Assembly: GCF_020097155.1 (NCBI RefSeq)
Contig: NZ_CP083691.1
Coordinates: 2,294,001-2,358,000, forward strand
DNA from: Micrococcus porci
Lineage (GTDB): Bacteria > Actinomycetota > Actinomycetes > Actinomycetales > Micrococcaceae
Reading direction: 5' to 3'
DNA length: 64,000 nucleotides
This document shows, piece after piece, positions 44,577 to 53,638 of this stretch. The first letter of the stretch is position 1. Every line of letters starts with the position of its first letter. The translations under genes were made by a program, and so were the position numbers. Below the pieces are notes generated by a model that had not been told where the DNA came from, did not search any database, and was given only the letters and a program-made list of their open reading frames with translations.

Positions 44577-44600
44577 GGTATATACCCCCCGGGGGTATCA
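44577..44600. promoter_or_regulatory. CsoR-like operator
   Basis: The palindrome ATACCCCCCGGGGGTAT (44582-44598) lies about 55 bp before the HMA gene start, within an AT-rich spacer, and matches the G/C-tract layout of CsoR operators. It ends at the stop codon of the sensor-kinase gene. CsoR leaves such sites on Cu(I) binding. No csoR gene is seen in the window, so the repressor would be encoded elsewhere. Confidence 0.72.
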
Positions 44601-45767
44601 TTCAAGGGGTGGAGCGCCGGTGTTCACGGTGGATAAACGGGTGCGCCGGTAGGTGGGCTGGTCGGGGGGCTGCTTGGTGGGCAGGTCGATGGTGAACGTC
44701 GCCCCGGCCGTGGTGGAGGTGACGCTCAAGGTGCCGCCGTGGGTCTGGATGAGAGCTCGGGAGATGGCCAGGCCGACCCCGGAGCCGCCGTGGTCACGGT
44801 CGCGGGCGGTGTCCCCGCGGTAGAAGCGTTCGAAGACGTGCGGCAGGTGCTCGGGAGAGATCCCCTCCCCGGTGTCGGTGACGCTGAGCGTGACCCCGGA
44901 CGGGCTTTGTCGGGCCTCGAGGGTGACCCGGCCCCCGGCCGGGGTGTGGCGCAGGGCGTTGGTGAGCAGGTTGTCCAGGACCTGGCCCATGCGCTGGCGG
45001 TCCACGTCCACGGCCAGGCCCGGATCGGCGTCCATGGTCAGGGCCACGCCCTTGGTGGCGTAGGCCTCCTTGTGGGCCTCGGTCGCGGCATGCAGCAGCC
45101 CGCTGACCCCTTGGGGGCTGCGGTCCAGTTCGATCCGGCCCTCCTCGGCGCGGGAGACGTCGTTGATGTCCTCCACCAGCCGGGTCAACCGGGCCAGCTG
45201 CCCACCCATCAGCTCACCGGTGGGCTCGTCCCAGTGGGACACCCCGTCTTGCAGGGCCTCGTGGTAGACGGTCAGCACGGAGACGGGGGTGCGCAGCTCG
45301 TGGGCCAGGTCCGAGAGCATCCGTCGACGGGTGTCCTCGGTGCGCTGAAGCCGTGCGGCCATGGTGTTGAAAGACCCTGCCAGCTCCTCCACCTCGGTGC
45401 CGGCGCCCATGGCCGGCACGCGGGTGTCGTACCGTCCACCGGCCATGGCCTTGGCCGCCTGGGTCAGGGCGTTGATCGGACTCTGGATCCGGCGGGCGAC
45501 ATGCCAGGTCAATGCCAGACAACAGATCAAGGCCGTGGCCAGGGCCACGCCCAGGGTCCAGAAATTGGCGTCCCGGTAGGCCTGCTCCACGTGCAGCATC
45601 TGGGCTGCATCGTGTCCGGCCCCGGCCTGTTCCAGGTGCTCGTGGAACAGTGGTGGGCCGGCCAGGGAGGCCACCACCACCGCGGCCAGCACGCTGGCCC
45701 CCACCACCAGCAGCTGGGCGAGGAAGAACCGGGCCGCTAATCCTTGGTAGCGCCGCCGGCTGGTCAT
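44598..45767 (-). CDS. copS: sensor histidine kinase (CopS-like)
   Basis: This 389-residue kinase has two membrane helices (about residues 12-37 and 70-90) around a short extracytoplasmic loop rich in His and Met (FHEHLEQAGAGHDAAQMLHV), a plausible copper sensor. HAMP (RRIQSPINALTQAAKAM), the HisKA box with His156 in SDLAHELRTP, and the HATPase boxes (NLLTNALRH, DTGEGIS, GSGVGLAI) follow. The ATG at 45767 overlaps the regulator gene stop by four bases. The product likely phosphorylates the adjacent CopR-type regulator. Copper sensing is inferred from the loop and context. Confidence 0.92.
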   Translation of the reverse strand: MTSRRRYQGLAARFFLAQLLVVGASVLAAVVVASLAGPPLFHEHLEQAGAGHDAAQMLHVEQAYRDANFWTLGVALATALICCLALTWHVARRIQSPINALTQAAKAMAGGRYDTRVPAMGAGTEVEELAGSFNTMAARLQRTEDTRRRMLSDLAHELRTPVSVLTVYHEALQDGVSHWDEPTGELMGGQLARLTRLVEDINDVSRAEEGRIELDRSPQGVSGLLHAATEAHKEAYATKGVALTMDADPGLAVDVDRQRMGQVLDNLLTNALRHTPAGGRVTLEARQSPSGVTLSVTDTGEGISPEHLPHVFERFYRGDTARDRDHGGSGVGLAISRALIQTHGGTLSVTSTTAGATFTIDLPTKQPPDQPTYRRTRLSTVNTGAPPLE

Positions 45768-46489
45768 TGCTCCGCCATCCGGTAGCCGACCCCGCGGACG
45801 GTGTCGATATAGCGGGCCGGGTCCGCGTCGAGCTTGCGGCGCAGGTTCTTGATGTGCACGTCCACGAGCCGTTCATCGCCCACCCAGGCCGGGTCCCAGA
45901 CGATATCGATCAGCTGGCGCCGGGAGAAGGCCTGGTGCGGGCGCCCCGACAAGGCGGCCAGCAGGTCGAACTCCGTGCGCGTTAGTTGCACCACCTGGCC
46001 CGACACGCGGGCCTCGTGGGCGGCCAGGTCGATGACCAGGTCACCGCAGACCCGTTCCGGTTCGGGGGCTGACACCGTTGTGCGCGGCCGGCGCATGACC
46101 GCCCCCACCCGGGCGACCAGCTCCCGGACGCTGAAGGGTTTGGTGATGTAGTCATCGGCCCCCACCGCCAATCCCTCCAACCGGTGGTGCTCATCGCCGC
46201 GAGCGGTGAGCATCAGCACATAGCACTCGGAGAAGGCCCGCACCCGCCAGCACACCTCGATCCCGTCCAGCCCGGGCAGGCCCAGGTCCAGGACCATCAC
46301 GTCGGGCTCGTGAACCCGGGCGGCCTGCACTGCGGCCGGGCCGGTGTGGGTGAGGGCCACCTCGTAGCCGGCCCGCTCCAGGTAGGTGGCCACCATGCGC
46401 GCCAGCGGCTTCTCGTCATCGACCACCAACACCCGGCCGGCCGCCGGACCAGTCCCAGTGTCAGTCCCAGTGCCAGTGCCAGAGTTCAT
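45764..46489 (-). CDS. copR: OmpR-family response regulator (CopR-like)
   Basis: This 241-residue regulator has a Thr/Gly repeat tail at the N-terminus, a receiver domain with phosphoacceptor D68 (VLDLGLPGLDG) and the Lys in DYITKPFSVRELVAR, and a winged-helix DNA-binding domain (LTRTEFDLLAAL, DERLVDVHIKNLRRKL, VRGVGYRM). The ATG at 46489 is within a CAGTCC/CAGTGCC-type repeat, so the exact start is uncertain. It faces away from the BNR lipoprotein gene; the gap between them carries the box at 46548-46568, probably its binding site. Confidence 0.92.
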   Translation of the reverse strand: MNSGTGTGTDTGTGPAAGRVLVVDDEKPLARMVATYLERAGYEVALTHTGPAAVQAARVHEPDVMVLDLGLPGLDGIEVCWRVRAFSECYVLMLTARGDEHHRLEGLAVGADDYITKPFSVRELVARVGAVMRRPRTTVSAPEPERVCGDLVIDLAAHEARVSGQVVQLTRTEFDLLAALSGRPHQAFSRRQLIDIVWDPAWVGDERLVDVHIKNLRRKLDADPARYIDTVRGVGYRMAEQ

Positions 46490-46547
46490 GGGTCCAGTCT
46501 CGCTCTGTCTCGCGCCCCGGCGGCTCAGAACGGTGCCGGGGCGGGGA

Positions 46548-46568
46548 ATCTTCATCGAATCTTCAAGG
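46548..46568 (+). promoter_or_regulatory. CopR-type box upstream of the BNR lipoprotein gene
   Basis: ATCTTCA, then CGAAT, then CTTCAAGG: GAATCTTCA is repeated 11 bases apart. It matches the element at 38379-38399 in 18 of 21 positions, and a GACAAT -10 candidate starts 32 bases after its last base, almost the same distance as there. It may also autoregulate copRS in the other direction. Confidence 0.65.
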
Positions 46569-46646
46569 CAAACCGCCCCATCCCGGCGCGTCACCGGCCG
46601 ACAATGGTAGATGGCCCCGCCTTTTGGCCCGGGGCGGAAAGGCTCC

Positions 46647-47513
46647 ATGACCCCCCTGACCCGCAGAACCCTGATCGCCGGCGGGCTGACCCTGCTCGGC
46701 GCTGGCACCCTCACCGCCTGCGCCGCGCCGAACCCCGCGACATCCCCGGCGGCCGGCACCGGCACGCAGGGCACCGGCACGGCCATCACCCACGTCCATG
46801 CCCTCACCCGGGACCCCGAGTACGGTGAGGTGCTGCTGGCCACCCACCAGGGCCTGTTCCGGCTCCAGGACGGGGAGCTGACCCAGGTCGGTCCGGTCGT
46901 GGACTTCATGGGTTTCACCCTGACTCCCGAGGGCCGCTACCTGGCCTCGGGTCACCCCGCGCCGCGCACCGACCTGCCCGAGCCGCTGGGCCTGGCCGAG
47001 TCCACCGACCGGGGCCAGAGCTGGACGGTGCTCTCCCGCGGCGGCGCATCCGATTTCCACGCCCTGGCCGCCGGCCCGAACGGGGTCCTCGGCTTCGATG
47101 GGCAACTGCGCGCCAGCACCGACGGCCTCACCTGGCAGAGCCTTGAGATCCCCGTCGCCCCGGCATCGCTGGCGATCTCCCCCCAAACCGGGACCGTGCT
47201 GGCCACCACCGAAACCGGCATGTTGCGCTCGACCGACCACGGCGCGACCTGGACCACCCTGGACACCCCCCAGCTGATGCACCTGGTCGCCTGGGCCGAT
47301 GACACCACCGCCGTGGGCGCCGGCACCGAGGGACACCTGCTGACCAGCACCGACGCCGGCGACACCTGGACCGCCAGCGACCGCCCGGTCGGCACGGCCA
47401 CCGCCCTGGGAACGGGCATCACCGACGACGGGCAGACCGAAGCACTGCTGGTCGTCGGCTCGACCGTGCTGTCCACCACGGACGGCGGGAACACCACCGA
47501 ATCGCTGCTGTGA
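46647..47513 (+). CDS. BNR/sialidase-repeat lipoprotein (F510_1955 family)
   Basis: This 288-residue protein has a twin-arginine start (RRTLIAGGLTLLGAGTLTAC) with lipobox Cys and several BNR-like beta-propeller repeats (STDRGQSWTVLS, STDHGATWTTLD, STDAGDTWTASD, STTDGGNT). It matches the F510_1955 family, annotated as glycosylhydrolase but often found beside multicopper oxidases and copper genes. Enzyme activity is doubtful; a surface-exposed accessory for copper handling is more likely. Its stop overlaps the next gene start by four bases. Confidence 0.85.
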   Translation: MTPLTRRTLIAGGLTLLGAGTLTACAAPNPATSPAAGTGTQGTGTAITHVHALTRDPEYGEVLLATHQGLFRLQDGELTQVGPVVDFMGFTLTPEGRYLASGHPAPRTDLPEPLGLAESTDRGQSWTVLSRGGASDFHALAAGPNGVLGFDGQLRASTDGLTWQSLEIPVAPASLAISPQTGTVLATTETGMLRSTDHGATWTTLDTPQLMHLVAWADDTTAVGAGTEGHLLTSTDAGDTWTASDRPVGTATALGTGITDDGQTEALLVVGSTVLSTTDGGNTTESLL

Positions 47514-48013
47514 CCTCCTCCCGCCGCCCCCTGTCCGGCTGGCCCGCCCTTCGAACCGTTCTGGGCACCCTCGTGTTGATCCTGGGCCTGCTCGGGATGC
47601 ACGCTGGTACGGGCACCAGCGCGGCTTGGGCCGCCACCGGTACGGCCGCCGCCACAACTGTTCATCACCTCGGGCCGGGGGCCATCGGTCCGGCCGGCAT
47701 GGTGCCCGAGGTCGTGCTCCCGGCCGAGCCTGCCGGGGATGAGGCAGCCGACCCCGGGCTGCCGGTCTGTGCCCTGGAGGCCGTGGACGATACCTGCGCC
47801 TCGGCCCTGACCAAGGCACCTGTCGTGTCCCACTTGGCCTCCCGGGCCCTCCTGCCTAGCCCCGGTGGGGGACTGACCGCACCACCCGTGCCCTGGGTTG
47901 CCCATTTCCGGCCCCCGTGGACCCTTCACTGGCTCAACTGGCCATCAGCCGCACCTAAAGCCCCCGACCGCGCCCCACCGGTGAGCGCAGGGTCCGCCAA
48001 TACCTCCGGGTGA
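47510..48013 (+). CDS. DUF6153-like membrane or secreted protein
   Basis: This 167-residue protein starts at GTG 47510, coupled to the BNR gene by a GTGA overlap. It has a hydrophobic N-terminal helix (TVLGTLVLILGLLGMHAG), two separated cysteines (C and C in LPVCALEAVDDTC) and a Pro/Trp-rich end. It resembles small actinobacterial DUF6153 proteins that accompany copper genes. Function unknown. Confidence 0.65.
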   Translation: MTSSRRPLSGWPALRTVLGTLVLILGLLGMHAGTGTSAAWAATGTAAATTVHHLGPGAIGPAGMVPEVVLPAEPAGDEAADPGLPVCALEAVDDTCASALTKAPVVSHLASRALLPSPGGGLTAPPVPWVAHFRPPWTLHWLNWPSAAPKAPDRAPPVSAGSANTSG

Positions 48014-48125
48014 CAGCGGCACGCAGCCCCGGTACGCCACCGGCCTCACCCAGCAACTGATCAGCCATGCCCGGCCCCGTCGCGCGCGCCTGCGACACGG
48101 GGCCGGATGACGGAAAGAAGAACCG

Positions 48126-49691
48126 ATGACCTCCTCACTGACCACCCGCCGCACCTTCCTGGGCGCCTCCGTCGGGGCCCTGGCGCTGGCCGGGCTGGCC
48201 GCCTGCGCCGATCCCGCCATCAGCCCCCAACCGTCAGGGCGCATCCTGCCCACTGACCCGCTGGTCGCCGAGTACGAGAAACGACGCGCCGCCTCGGGCA
48301 CCACCGTCACCCACCGGCTCTCCGCCGCACCCCTCGAGACCTCCCTCCAGGGTCGGGGCCTGACCACCTGGGGATACAACGACGGCCTCAACGGGCCGCT
48401 GCTGCGCGCCCAGACCGGGGACCTGCTCAAGGTCAGCGTCGCCAACGACCTGCCCGAGGACACGAGCGTGCACTGGCACGGGCTGGCCCTGCGCAACGAC
48501 GCCGACGGAGTCCAGGGGGTGACCCAGGACCCCATCGCCGCCGGAGGACGCTATACGTACGGCTTCCGGCTGTCCCATCCGGGCACGTACTGGTACCACT
48601 CCCACTTCGACACCCAGCGCGAACGCGCCCTGTACGGGGCCCTGATCGTCGAGGACCCCAACGAGCCCCTCAGCTACGACCAGGAATGGGTCGTGATCCT
48701 GGACGACTGGCTCGACGGGATCACCGGAACACCGCAGGACGTCGTCGAGGAACTCTCCGCCGGGATGGACATGTCCGGCGACATGGAGGGCATGGCCGGC
48801 ATGGCGGGCATGGACCACGGGTCCATGAGCCAGGACAGCTCCTCGGGCATGCCCATGAAGCACATGCTCATGGGCGCTGAGAGCGACTATCTGGGCGGGG
48901 ACGCCGGCGACGTGAAGATCCCCGTGCACCTGTTCAACGGCCGCCCCCCATCCGACCCGGACACCTTCTCCAGCACCCCGGGCAACCGGATCCGCCTGCG
49001 CTTGATCAACGCGGCCGGAGACACCGCCTACCGGGTCGGGATCCCCGGCCAGGAACTGACCATCACCCACACCGACGGGTTCCCGGTCCAGCCCCGCCAG
49101 GCCGATGCCGTCGTCCTGGGGATGGGCGAACGCCTGGACGTGCTGATCACCCTCGGCGACCAGGCGGTGCCCGTACTGGCCCTGCCCGAGGGCAAGACCG
49201 GCCACGCCTACGGCATCATCGCAGCCGGTCCAAAGACCACGCTCTCCGGTCGGCTCCCACAGACCCTGGGCGGAACCGTGCTCGATGGCAGCCGACTGAA
49301 GGCACACGAATCCGTCCTGCTCCCACCCAAGGACCCGACCAGGACCCACGAGGTACGCCTCACCGGATCGATGATGGAGTACGACTGGGGCATCAACGGG
49401 CGACGTTTCGACCCGGCCAACCCCTTCGAGGGCGCCTTCGAACTCCGGTTGGACGAACGCGTGCGGGTCACGATGACCAACGACACCGACATGTGGCACC
49501 CCATGCACCTGCACGGCCACACCTTCCAGCTGGCCGACCATGGCGCCCGCAAGGACACGGTCATCATCAAACCCCGGCAAACCATCGTCTTCGACTTCGA
49601 GGCGGACAACCCGGGCCAGTGGCTAACCCACTGCCACAACGCCTACCACGCCGAGGCCGGGATGATGGGCGTCTTCTCCTACATCCACTGA
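48126..49691 (+). CDS. multicopper oxidase (CueO-like), Tat-exported
   Basis: This 521-residue oxidase has a twin-arginine signal (TRRTFLGASVGALALAG) with a following Cys, and three cupredoxin domains. The copper ligands are complete: HWH at 116-118, HSH at 158-160, HPMHLHGH and HCHNAYHAEAGM near the C-terminus. A Met-rich insertion at residues 213-249 (MDMSGDMEGMAGM and more) resembles the Cu(I)-binding segment of CueO. It probably oxidises Cu(I) to the less toxic Cu(II) outside the membrane. It lies third in the rightward copper operon. Confidence 0.95.
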   Translation: MTSSLTTRRTFLGASVGALALAGLAACADPAISPQPSGRILPTDPLVAEYEKRRAASGTTVTHRLSAAPLETSLQGRGLTTWGYNDGLNGPLLRAQTGDLLKVSVANDLPEDTSVHWHGLALRNDADGVQGVTQDPIAAGGRYTYGFRLSHPGTYWYHSHFDTQRERALYGALIVEDPNEPLSYDQEWVVILDDWLDGITGTPQDVVEELSAGMDMSGDMEGMAGMAGMDHGSMSQDSSSGMPMKHMLMGAESDYLGGDAGDVKIPVHLFNGRPPSDPDTFSSTPGNRIRLRLINAAGDTAYRVGIPGQELTITHTDGFPVQPRQADAVVLGMGERLDVLITLGDQAVPVLALPEGKTGHAYGIIAAGPKTTLSGRLPQTLGGTVLDGSRLKAHESVLLPPKDPTRTHEVRLTGSMMEYDWGINGRRFDPANPFEGAFELRLDERVRVTMTNDTDMWHPMHLHGHTFQLADHGARKDTVIIKPRQTIVFDFEADNPGQWLTHCHNAYHAEAGMMGVFSYIH

Positions 49692-49849
49692 CCCTCCCGC
49701 CCGGCCCACACCCCTCCATCCACGGGGGGGGATCGCACGGTGGCCGCCCAGGAAAGAACATGCCTTTATCGCTCTCCCCCACCCACCGTGCCCAGCCCGC
49801 CCGAGACCTCTGGCCCGGCACCCCCGTCCTGACCCGTAGGAGGAAATAA

Positions 49850-50593
49850 ATGGGCGAGTACTTCGCTCAGACGGTCCAATCCGGCGCCCTGCTGCTGGCC
49901 ATCCCCCTGGCCGCCATCGCCGGAATCGTCTCCTTCCTCTCGCCGTGCATCCTGCCGCTCGTGCCCGGATACCTGGGCTACGTCTCCGGACTGTCCGACC
50001 CCACCCGCCCGGACAACCGCCGCCGGGTGATGACCGGAGTGGGCCTGTTCATCCTCGGCTTCGCCGCCGTCTTCACCCTCTACGGGGCCGCCTTCGGTCT
50101 GATCGGCGGCTGGTTACTGCGCTGGCAGGACCTGCTGATCCGCATCCTCGGCGTCCTCGTCATCCTCATGGGGCTGGCGTTGATGGGCATGCTCACCTTC
50201 CTGCAACGGACCACGACCCCCTCCTTCACCCCCCGGACCGGCCTGGCCGGAGCCCCACTGCTGGGCCTGGGCTTCGGCCTGGGCTGGACACCCTGCATGG
50301 GACCGACCCTCAGCGCCGTGCTGGCCCTGAGCACCACCACCGGAGGGGCATGGCGCGGGGCCCTGCTCGGCTTCGTCTACTGCCTGGGGCTGGGCATACC
50401 CTTCGTGCTCGTCGCCAGAGGCCTGGGCTGGGTCAGCACCGCACTGGGCTTCGTGCGCCGCCACATGCGCGCCTTCAATATCGCCGGCGGCACCCTGCTC
50501 GTGCTGGTCGGCGTCCTGATGGCCACCGGAATCTGGACGGCGTGGATCTACCAACTCCAGAACCTCGCCGGAACCTTCACCACCCCCGTCTAA
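49850..50593 (+). CDS. ccdA: CcdA-type thiol-redox membrane protein
   Basis: This 247-residue, six-helix protein has the two redox cysteines in [13 protein letters not shown] and [14 protein letters not shown]. CcdA passes electrons from cytosolic thioredoxin to outside thiols, for cytochrome c maturation or for reducing secreted Cys proteins. In a copper operon it may protect or reduce extracytoplasmic thiols damaged by copper. The ATG at 49850 follows AGGAGG. It contains ATA (50396-50398) and AGA (50417-50419) codons, both reported as unassigned in M. luteus. Confidence 0.93.
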   Translation: MGEYFAQTVQSGALLLAIPLAAIAGIVSFLSPCILPLVPGYLGYVSGLSDPTRPDNRRRVMTGVGLFILGFAAVFTLYGAAFGLIGGWLLRWQDLLIRILGVLVILMGLALMGMLTFLQRTTTPSFTPRTGLAGAPLLGLGFGLGWTPCMGPTLSAVLALSTTTGGAWRGALLGFVYCLGLGIPFVLVARGLGWVSTALGFVRRHMRAFNIAGGTLLVLVGVLMATGIWTAWIYQLQNLAGTFTTPV

Positions 50594-50770
50594 GAGACTC
50601 CCCCCAACCTGGCCCAGACCCAGACCCTGCACACCGGCCGTGGAATCACTAGGGTCTGCCGCCACCGCATACGACGGCGCCCGCCCCTAACCAAGTGCAG
50701 TTAAGGACGCGGGCACCGATGGGACCTGTCAGGTCAGTACCGCGTCACGGTCAGCGTTGTGGTGGTGCAC

Positions 50771-50798
50771 AAGGCGACCCTCTTCAGGGGGGCGCCTT
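50771..50798 (+). terminator. putative terminator in the gap after ccdA
   Basis: AAGGCG/CGCCTT arms with an inner CCC/GGG pairing form a hairpin in the 370-bp gene-free stretch from 50594 to 50965. I see no coding gene or other named feature in that stretch. Confidence 0.4.
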
Positions 50799-50965
50799 AG
50801 GATGCCGCCAAGGTCCCCAACATGAGCCCAGTTGCTGGTCGTTAGGGGTACCTCGTGTCCCGCGCGGCCGACGCTACCGGCGTTTCAGGCGTCGGCGGCT
50901 GCCTAACTTCCCAGACCGACCCAGCTGAGCACGATGGTGGCCAGGAGGGTGAGCACAGCCACTAG

Positions 50966-51319
50966 GGCGTGTCTGACAATCGTTTGGATTACGCGAGCAC
51001 CGCCCGCGTCCGCTGCGGCGATCAGCATCTGAAGCACCCGATCCCAGGTGCCTTCTTCGGCCATGCGTCGATACCAGGTCCACACTTCTCTGCCGCGGCC
51101 AGAAGACCTTGGGCAGATCGCGCTAGGCGATCCCGCACCGGTACCGGTAGATGATGGCCTCGATCATCATCCGCGCATCCGAGAAGGGCCTGCCGGGCCG
51201 GCCCGTGTGAGTAGGCAGCATCGGGGCGATCAGCTCCCACTGGGCATCGGAGAGCATCTGGAAACGGGACATGCCTTCCAAGGTGCCAGTGGGCCCCTAG
51301 ACTGTTTGTCAGACACGCC
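50966..51319. mobile_element. MITE-like deletion derivative of the IS5-family element
   Basis: The 354-bp element keeps both ends of the 937-bp IS5-family element (GGCGTGTCTGACAATCG on the left, GTCAGACACGCC on the right) and is flanked by CTAG on both sides. On the minus strand it encodes the transposase N-terminus (MSRFQMLSDAQWELIAPMLP onward), then a TAG in place of Trp, a frameshift, and a jump straight to the last codons before the other end. It cannot encode a transposase but could be mobilised by the full copies at 53747 and 58258. Confidence 0.82.
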
Positions 51320-51331
51320 CTAGGAGCGTAT

Positions 51332-52114
51332 ATGGCCTCTACCTCTCCAACGCTTTTGCCGTTCCGGATCGATTCTCTAGCCACCTCGCTCTTCGCCAAG
51401 GAGACAGGCTTCAGCGGCCCCCAGCTCCATGACTTCTTCGCTCGTTACACCGACGTGCTGGGCCCCTATCGGTGGAACGGGAGCCCCTCCCGATGGCAGA
51501 TCTTCCAGACCGGGTTGCATTCTCTTCCGCTGCCTCAACAACGCGCCGTGCTACTGGAGTTGTGTTCCTACGACGGCGAGTTCAAAAACGGCCGCCCCCC
51601 TGAAGGGGAGCTCACCCGGCTACGGGCCATGCTCCTCTCCGCCGGCACCCCCGGCGCGCAGGCAGCACAGGAGTCCCTGCAGAAGCTCGAGGACTGGGAG
51701 GCCGTCAACAGGTCCTGGCAGGCCGCGCTGACCAAAGTCCAGGACGACCCAGACGGAGCTATCACCGCGACCCGCACCACCATCGAGAGCGTGTGCAAGC
51801 ACATCTGCGATGAACGCGGAGTGAAGTACGAAGACGGGTGGGATCTCGCTCGGCTCTACAAGGCCACCTCAAGTGCGATGCAGGTGGCACCGGATCAGCA
51901 CAGCGAACAGATCATCAAGCAGATCCTCAGCGGGGCGGCAACGCTTGTTGGAGGACTGGCCGCGATGAGGAATGCCCTCAGCGACGCCCACGGTCGAGGC
52001 AAGCGCTCTGTGGGGCCAGCACCTCGCCATGCCAAGCTCGCGGTCAACGCGGGGTTCGCCATCGCCGGCTTCCTCATCGACACCCACGTAGAGAAACCGC
52101 CCGTTTCCAGCTGA
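51332..52114 (+). CDS. abortive-infection family protein (Abi_C domain)
   Basis: This 260-residue protein has an uncharacterised N-terminal half and a C-terminal Abi_C-like domain: DGAITATRTTIESVCKHICD, YEDGWDLARLYKATSSAM, QIIKQILSGAATLVGGLAAM and NALSDAHGRGKR, then a conserved KLAVNAGFAIAGFLIDTH. Such proteins are linked to phage abortive infection. The ribosome-binding site TAGGAG partly overlaps the CTAG next to the MITE-like element. It stands directly before the MmeI-like gene, so the pair looks like a defence island. Antiphage activity is inferred from the family. Confidence 0.8.
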   Translation: MASTSPTLLPFRIDSLATSLFAKETGFSGPQLHDFFARYTDVLGPYRWNGSPSRWQIFQTGLHSLPLPQQRAVLLELCSYDGEFKNGRPPEGELTRLRAMLLSAGTPGAQAAQESLQKLEDWEAVNRSWQAALTKVQDDPDGAITATRTTIESVCKHICDERGVKYEDGWDLARLYKATSSAMQVAPDQHSEQIIKQILSGAATLVGGLAAMRNALSDAHGRGKRSVGPAPRHAKLAVNAGFAIAGFLIDTHVEKPPVSS

Positions 52115-52159
52115 CCCTCTCGGCCCCGATTCTTAGGTTTAGAACGGCAGGGCCCCGTG

Positions 52160-52165
52160 TACGTT
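52160..52165 (+). promoter_or_regulatory. -10 hexamer TACGTT, leaderless start of the MmeI-like gene
   Basis: TACGTT ends six bases before the GTG at 52172. Confidence 0.5.
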
Positions 52166-52642
52166 GTGCCTGTGGAGCAACTTGCAGATCGCGGCGTCAT
52201 CCGCACAGCCCTGGACGACTTCGGACATGCCTGGGGTCAGCGCATCGACCGCTGGCGCGCCGATGGACAGACCCACACGGAGAAGTCCTTCGCCCAGCAG
52301 TTCTGGTCCGACCTGCTACGCGCTTTCGGGGTGATCCCCGAACGCATCGACCTGTTCGAGCGCGGGGCCGCGCGCGCCTCCACCGGTGGGGCCGGCTACA
52401 TCGACTTCTTCTGGTCCGGTGTCGCCCTGGGCGAGGCCAAGTCCCTGGGCGCTAACCTCGACGTGGCCCACGCCCAGGCGTTGGACTACCTCGCCGGCGG
52501 GTCCATCGGTCAGCACGAGTGGCCCAAGTACGTGCTCGTCACGGACTTCGCCCGCATCCGCGTCGAACGTCTCGGAGACGCCGGCTGGGTGGCCGAGTTC
52601 GGCGTAGAAGACGCTGCGGACCACGTGGACCAGCTGATGTTC

Positions 52643-53638
52643 CTAGCTGTGATGTCCAGGGAGGTTGTTGAGCCTGCTGGCAGGTGCGGCTCCGATCGCG
52701 GAGTGGACTCGGTGATGATTGTAGAAGTGCACCCACCCAGGCAACGCGGCCCTGCGTTCGGTCTCTGAGCCGTAGAACTTGGCGTAGGCCCACCCGTCAG
52801 CGAGCGTGCGATGGAACCGCTCGATCTTCCCGTTCGTCTGCGGTCGGTAGGGCCGAGTCCGCTTGGGCTTGATCCCGAGCTCGGTGCAAGCATCCCGCCA
52901 GGCATGCGAGCGGTAGGCCGAACCGTTGTCCGAGAGCACCCGCTCCACCTCCACGCCCAGCTGCGCGAAGTGAGCGACCGCGCGGCGCAGCACCGCGATG
53001 GCGGTCTGGCTGCGTTCGTCGGAGTGCATCTCGACATACGCGAAGCGGGAGTGGTCATCGATCACGGTGTGCAGGAAGCCCACCCCGAGCCGGGGCTGGT
53101 ATCGGGCATCACGGGTTCCTTCTCGGTCCGAAGTCGCCGCGCGGTGCTTCATGCCCTGCTGACGCCCGACGAATCGGTGCCCGCCCCCGTCGGGGATGCG
53201 TCCGAACTTCGTGACGTCGACGTGGATCAGCGAGCCGGGGTGGGGGTGCTCATAGCGGCGGATCGGCTCGGCGGTGACCCGGTCCAGACGGGCGAGGCGG
53301 TTGATCCGGCAGCGCACGAGCACGGCATGGACGGTGGATGCCGGCATCCCGAGTTCTGAGGCGATCTGTGCCGGTCCCAGGCGTCGGCGCCTTCTGGCGG
53401 CCACGATCTGTTTCACCACTGCTGGCGATGTTCTGGTCGGCATCGTGGCCGGCCGGCTGGACCGGTCGACCATGCCTGCAGGTCCCTCGGCCCGGAAGCG
53501 GGTGGCCCATTTGCGTGCGGTGGGTGGGGAGACCATGAACATCTTGGCCGCGGTGGCGACCGGCTAGTGCTCATCGACGATGAGCTTGGCCAGGCGTAGG
53601 CGGGCGCGAGGGGTCAGGGCGGCGTTAGCGTGGGACAT
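52643..53638 (-). pseudogene. IS481-family transposase with amber nonsense mutation (copy 2)
   Basis: It is the same 331-codon gene as at 11539-12534. Codon 28, TGG (Trp in EEHWPV) in copy 1, is TAG here (DEH-stop-PV), which truncates the product to about 27 residues unless an internal start (53542, MFMVSPPTARKW) is used; that shorter product would lack the N-terminal DNA-binding part. As in copy 1, the stop codon TAG lies in the target duplicate outside the element. Confidence 0.9.

Noticed and set aside
46450..46489. Short tandem CAGTCC/CAGTGCC repeats, first taken for a repeat array
   Set aside because: They are the low-complexity Thr/Gly codons at the start of the copR gene; units are irregular and there are no spacers, so not CRISPR.
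39624..53581. Amber codons as signs of stop-codon reassignment or suppression
   Set aside because: Only three cases, all in accessory or IS genes, and intact copies or relatives have Trp or Gln. No suppressor tRNA is seen. Simple mutation is enough.
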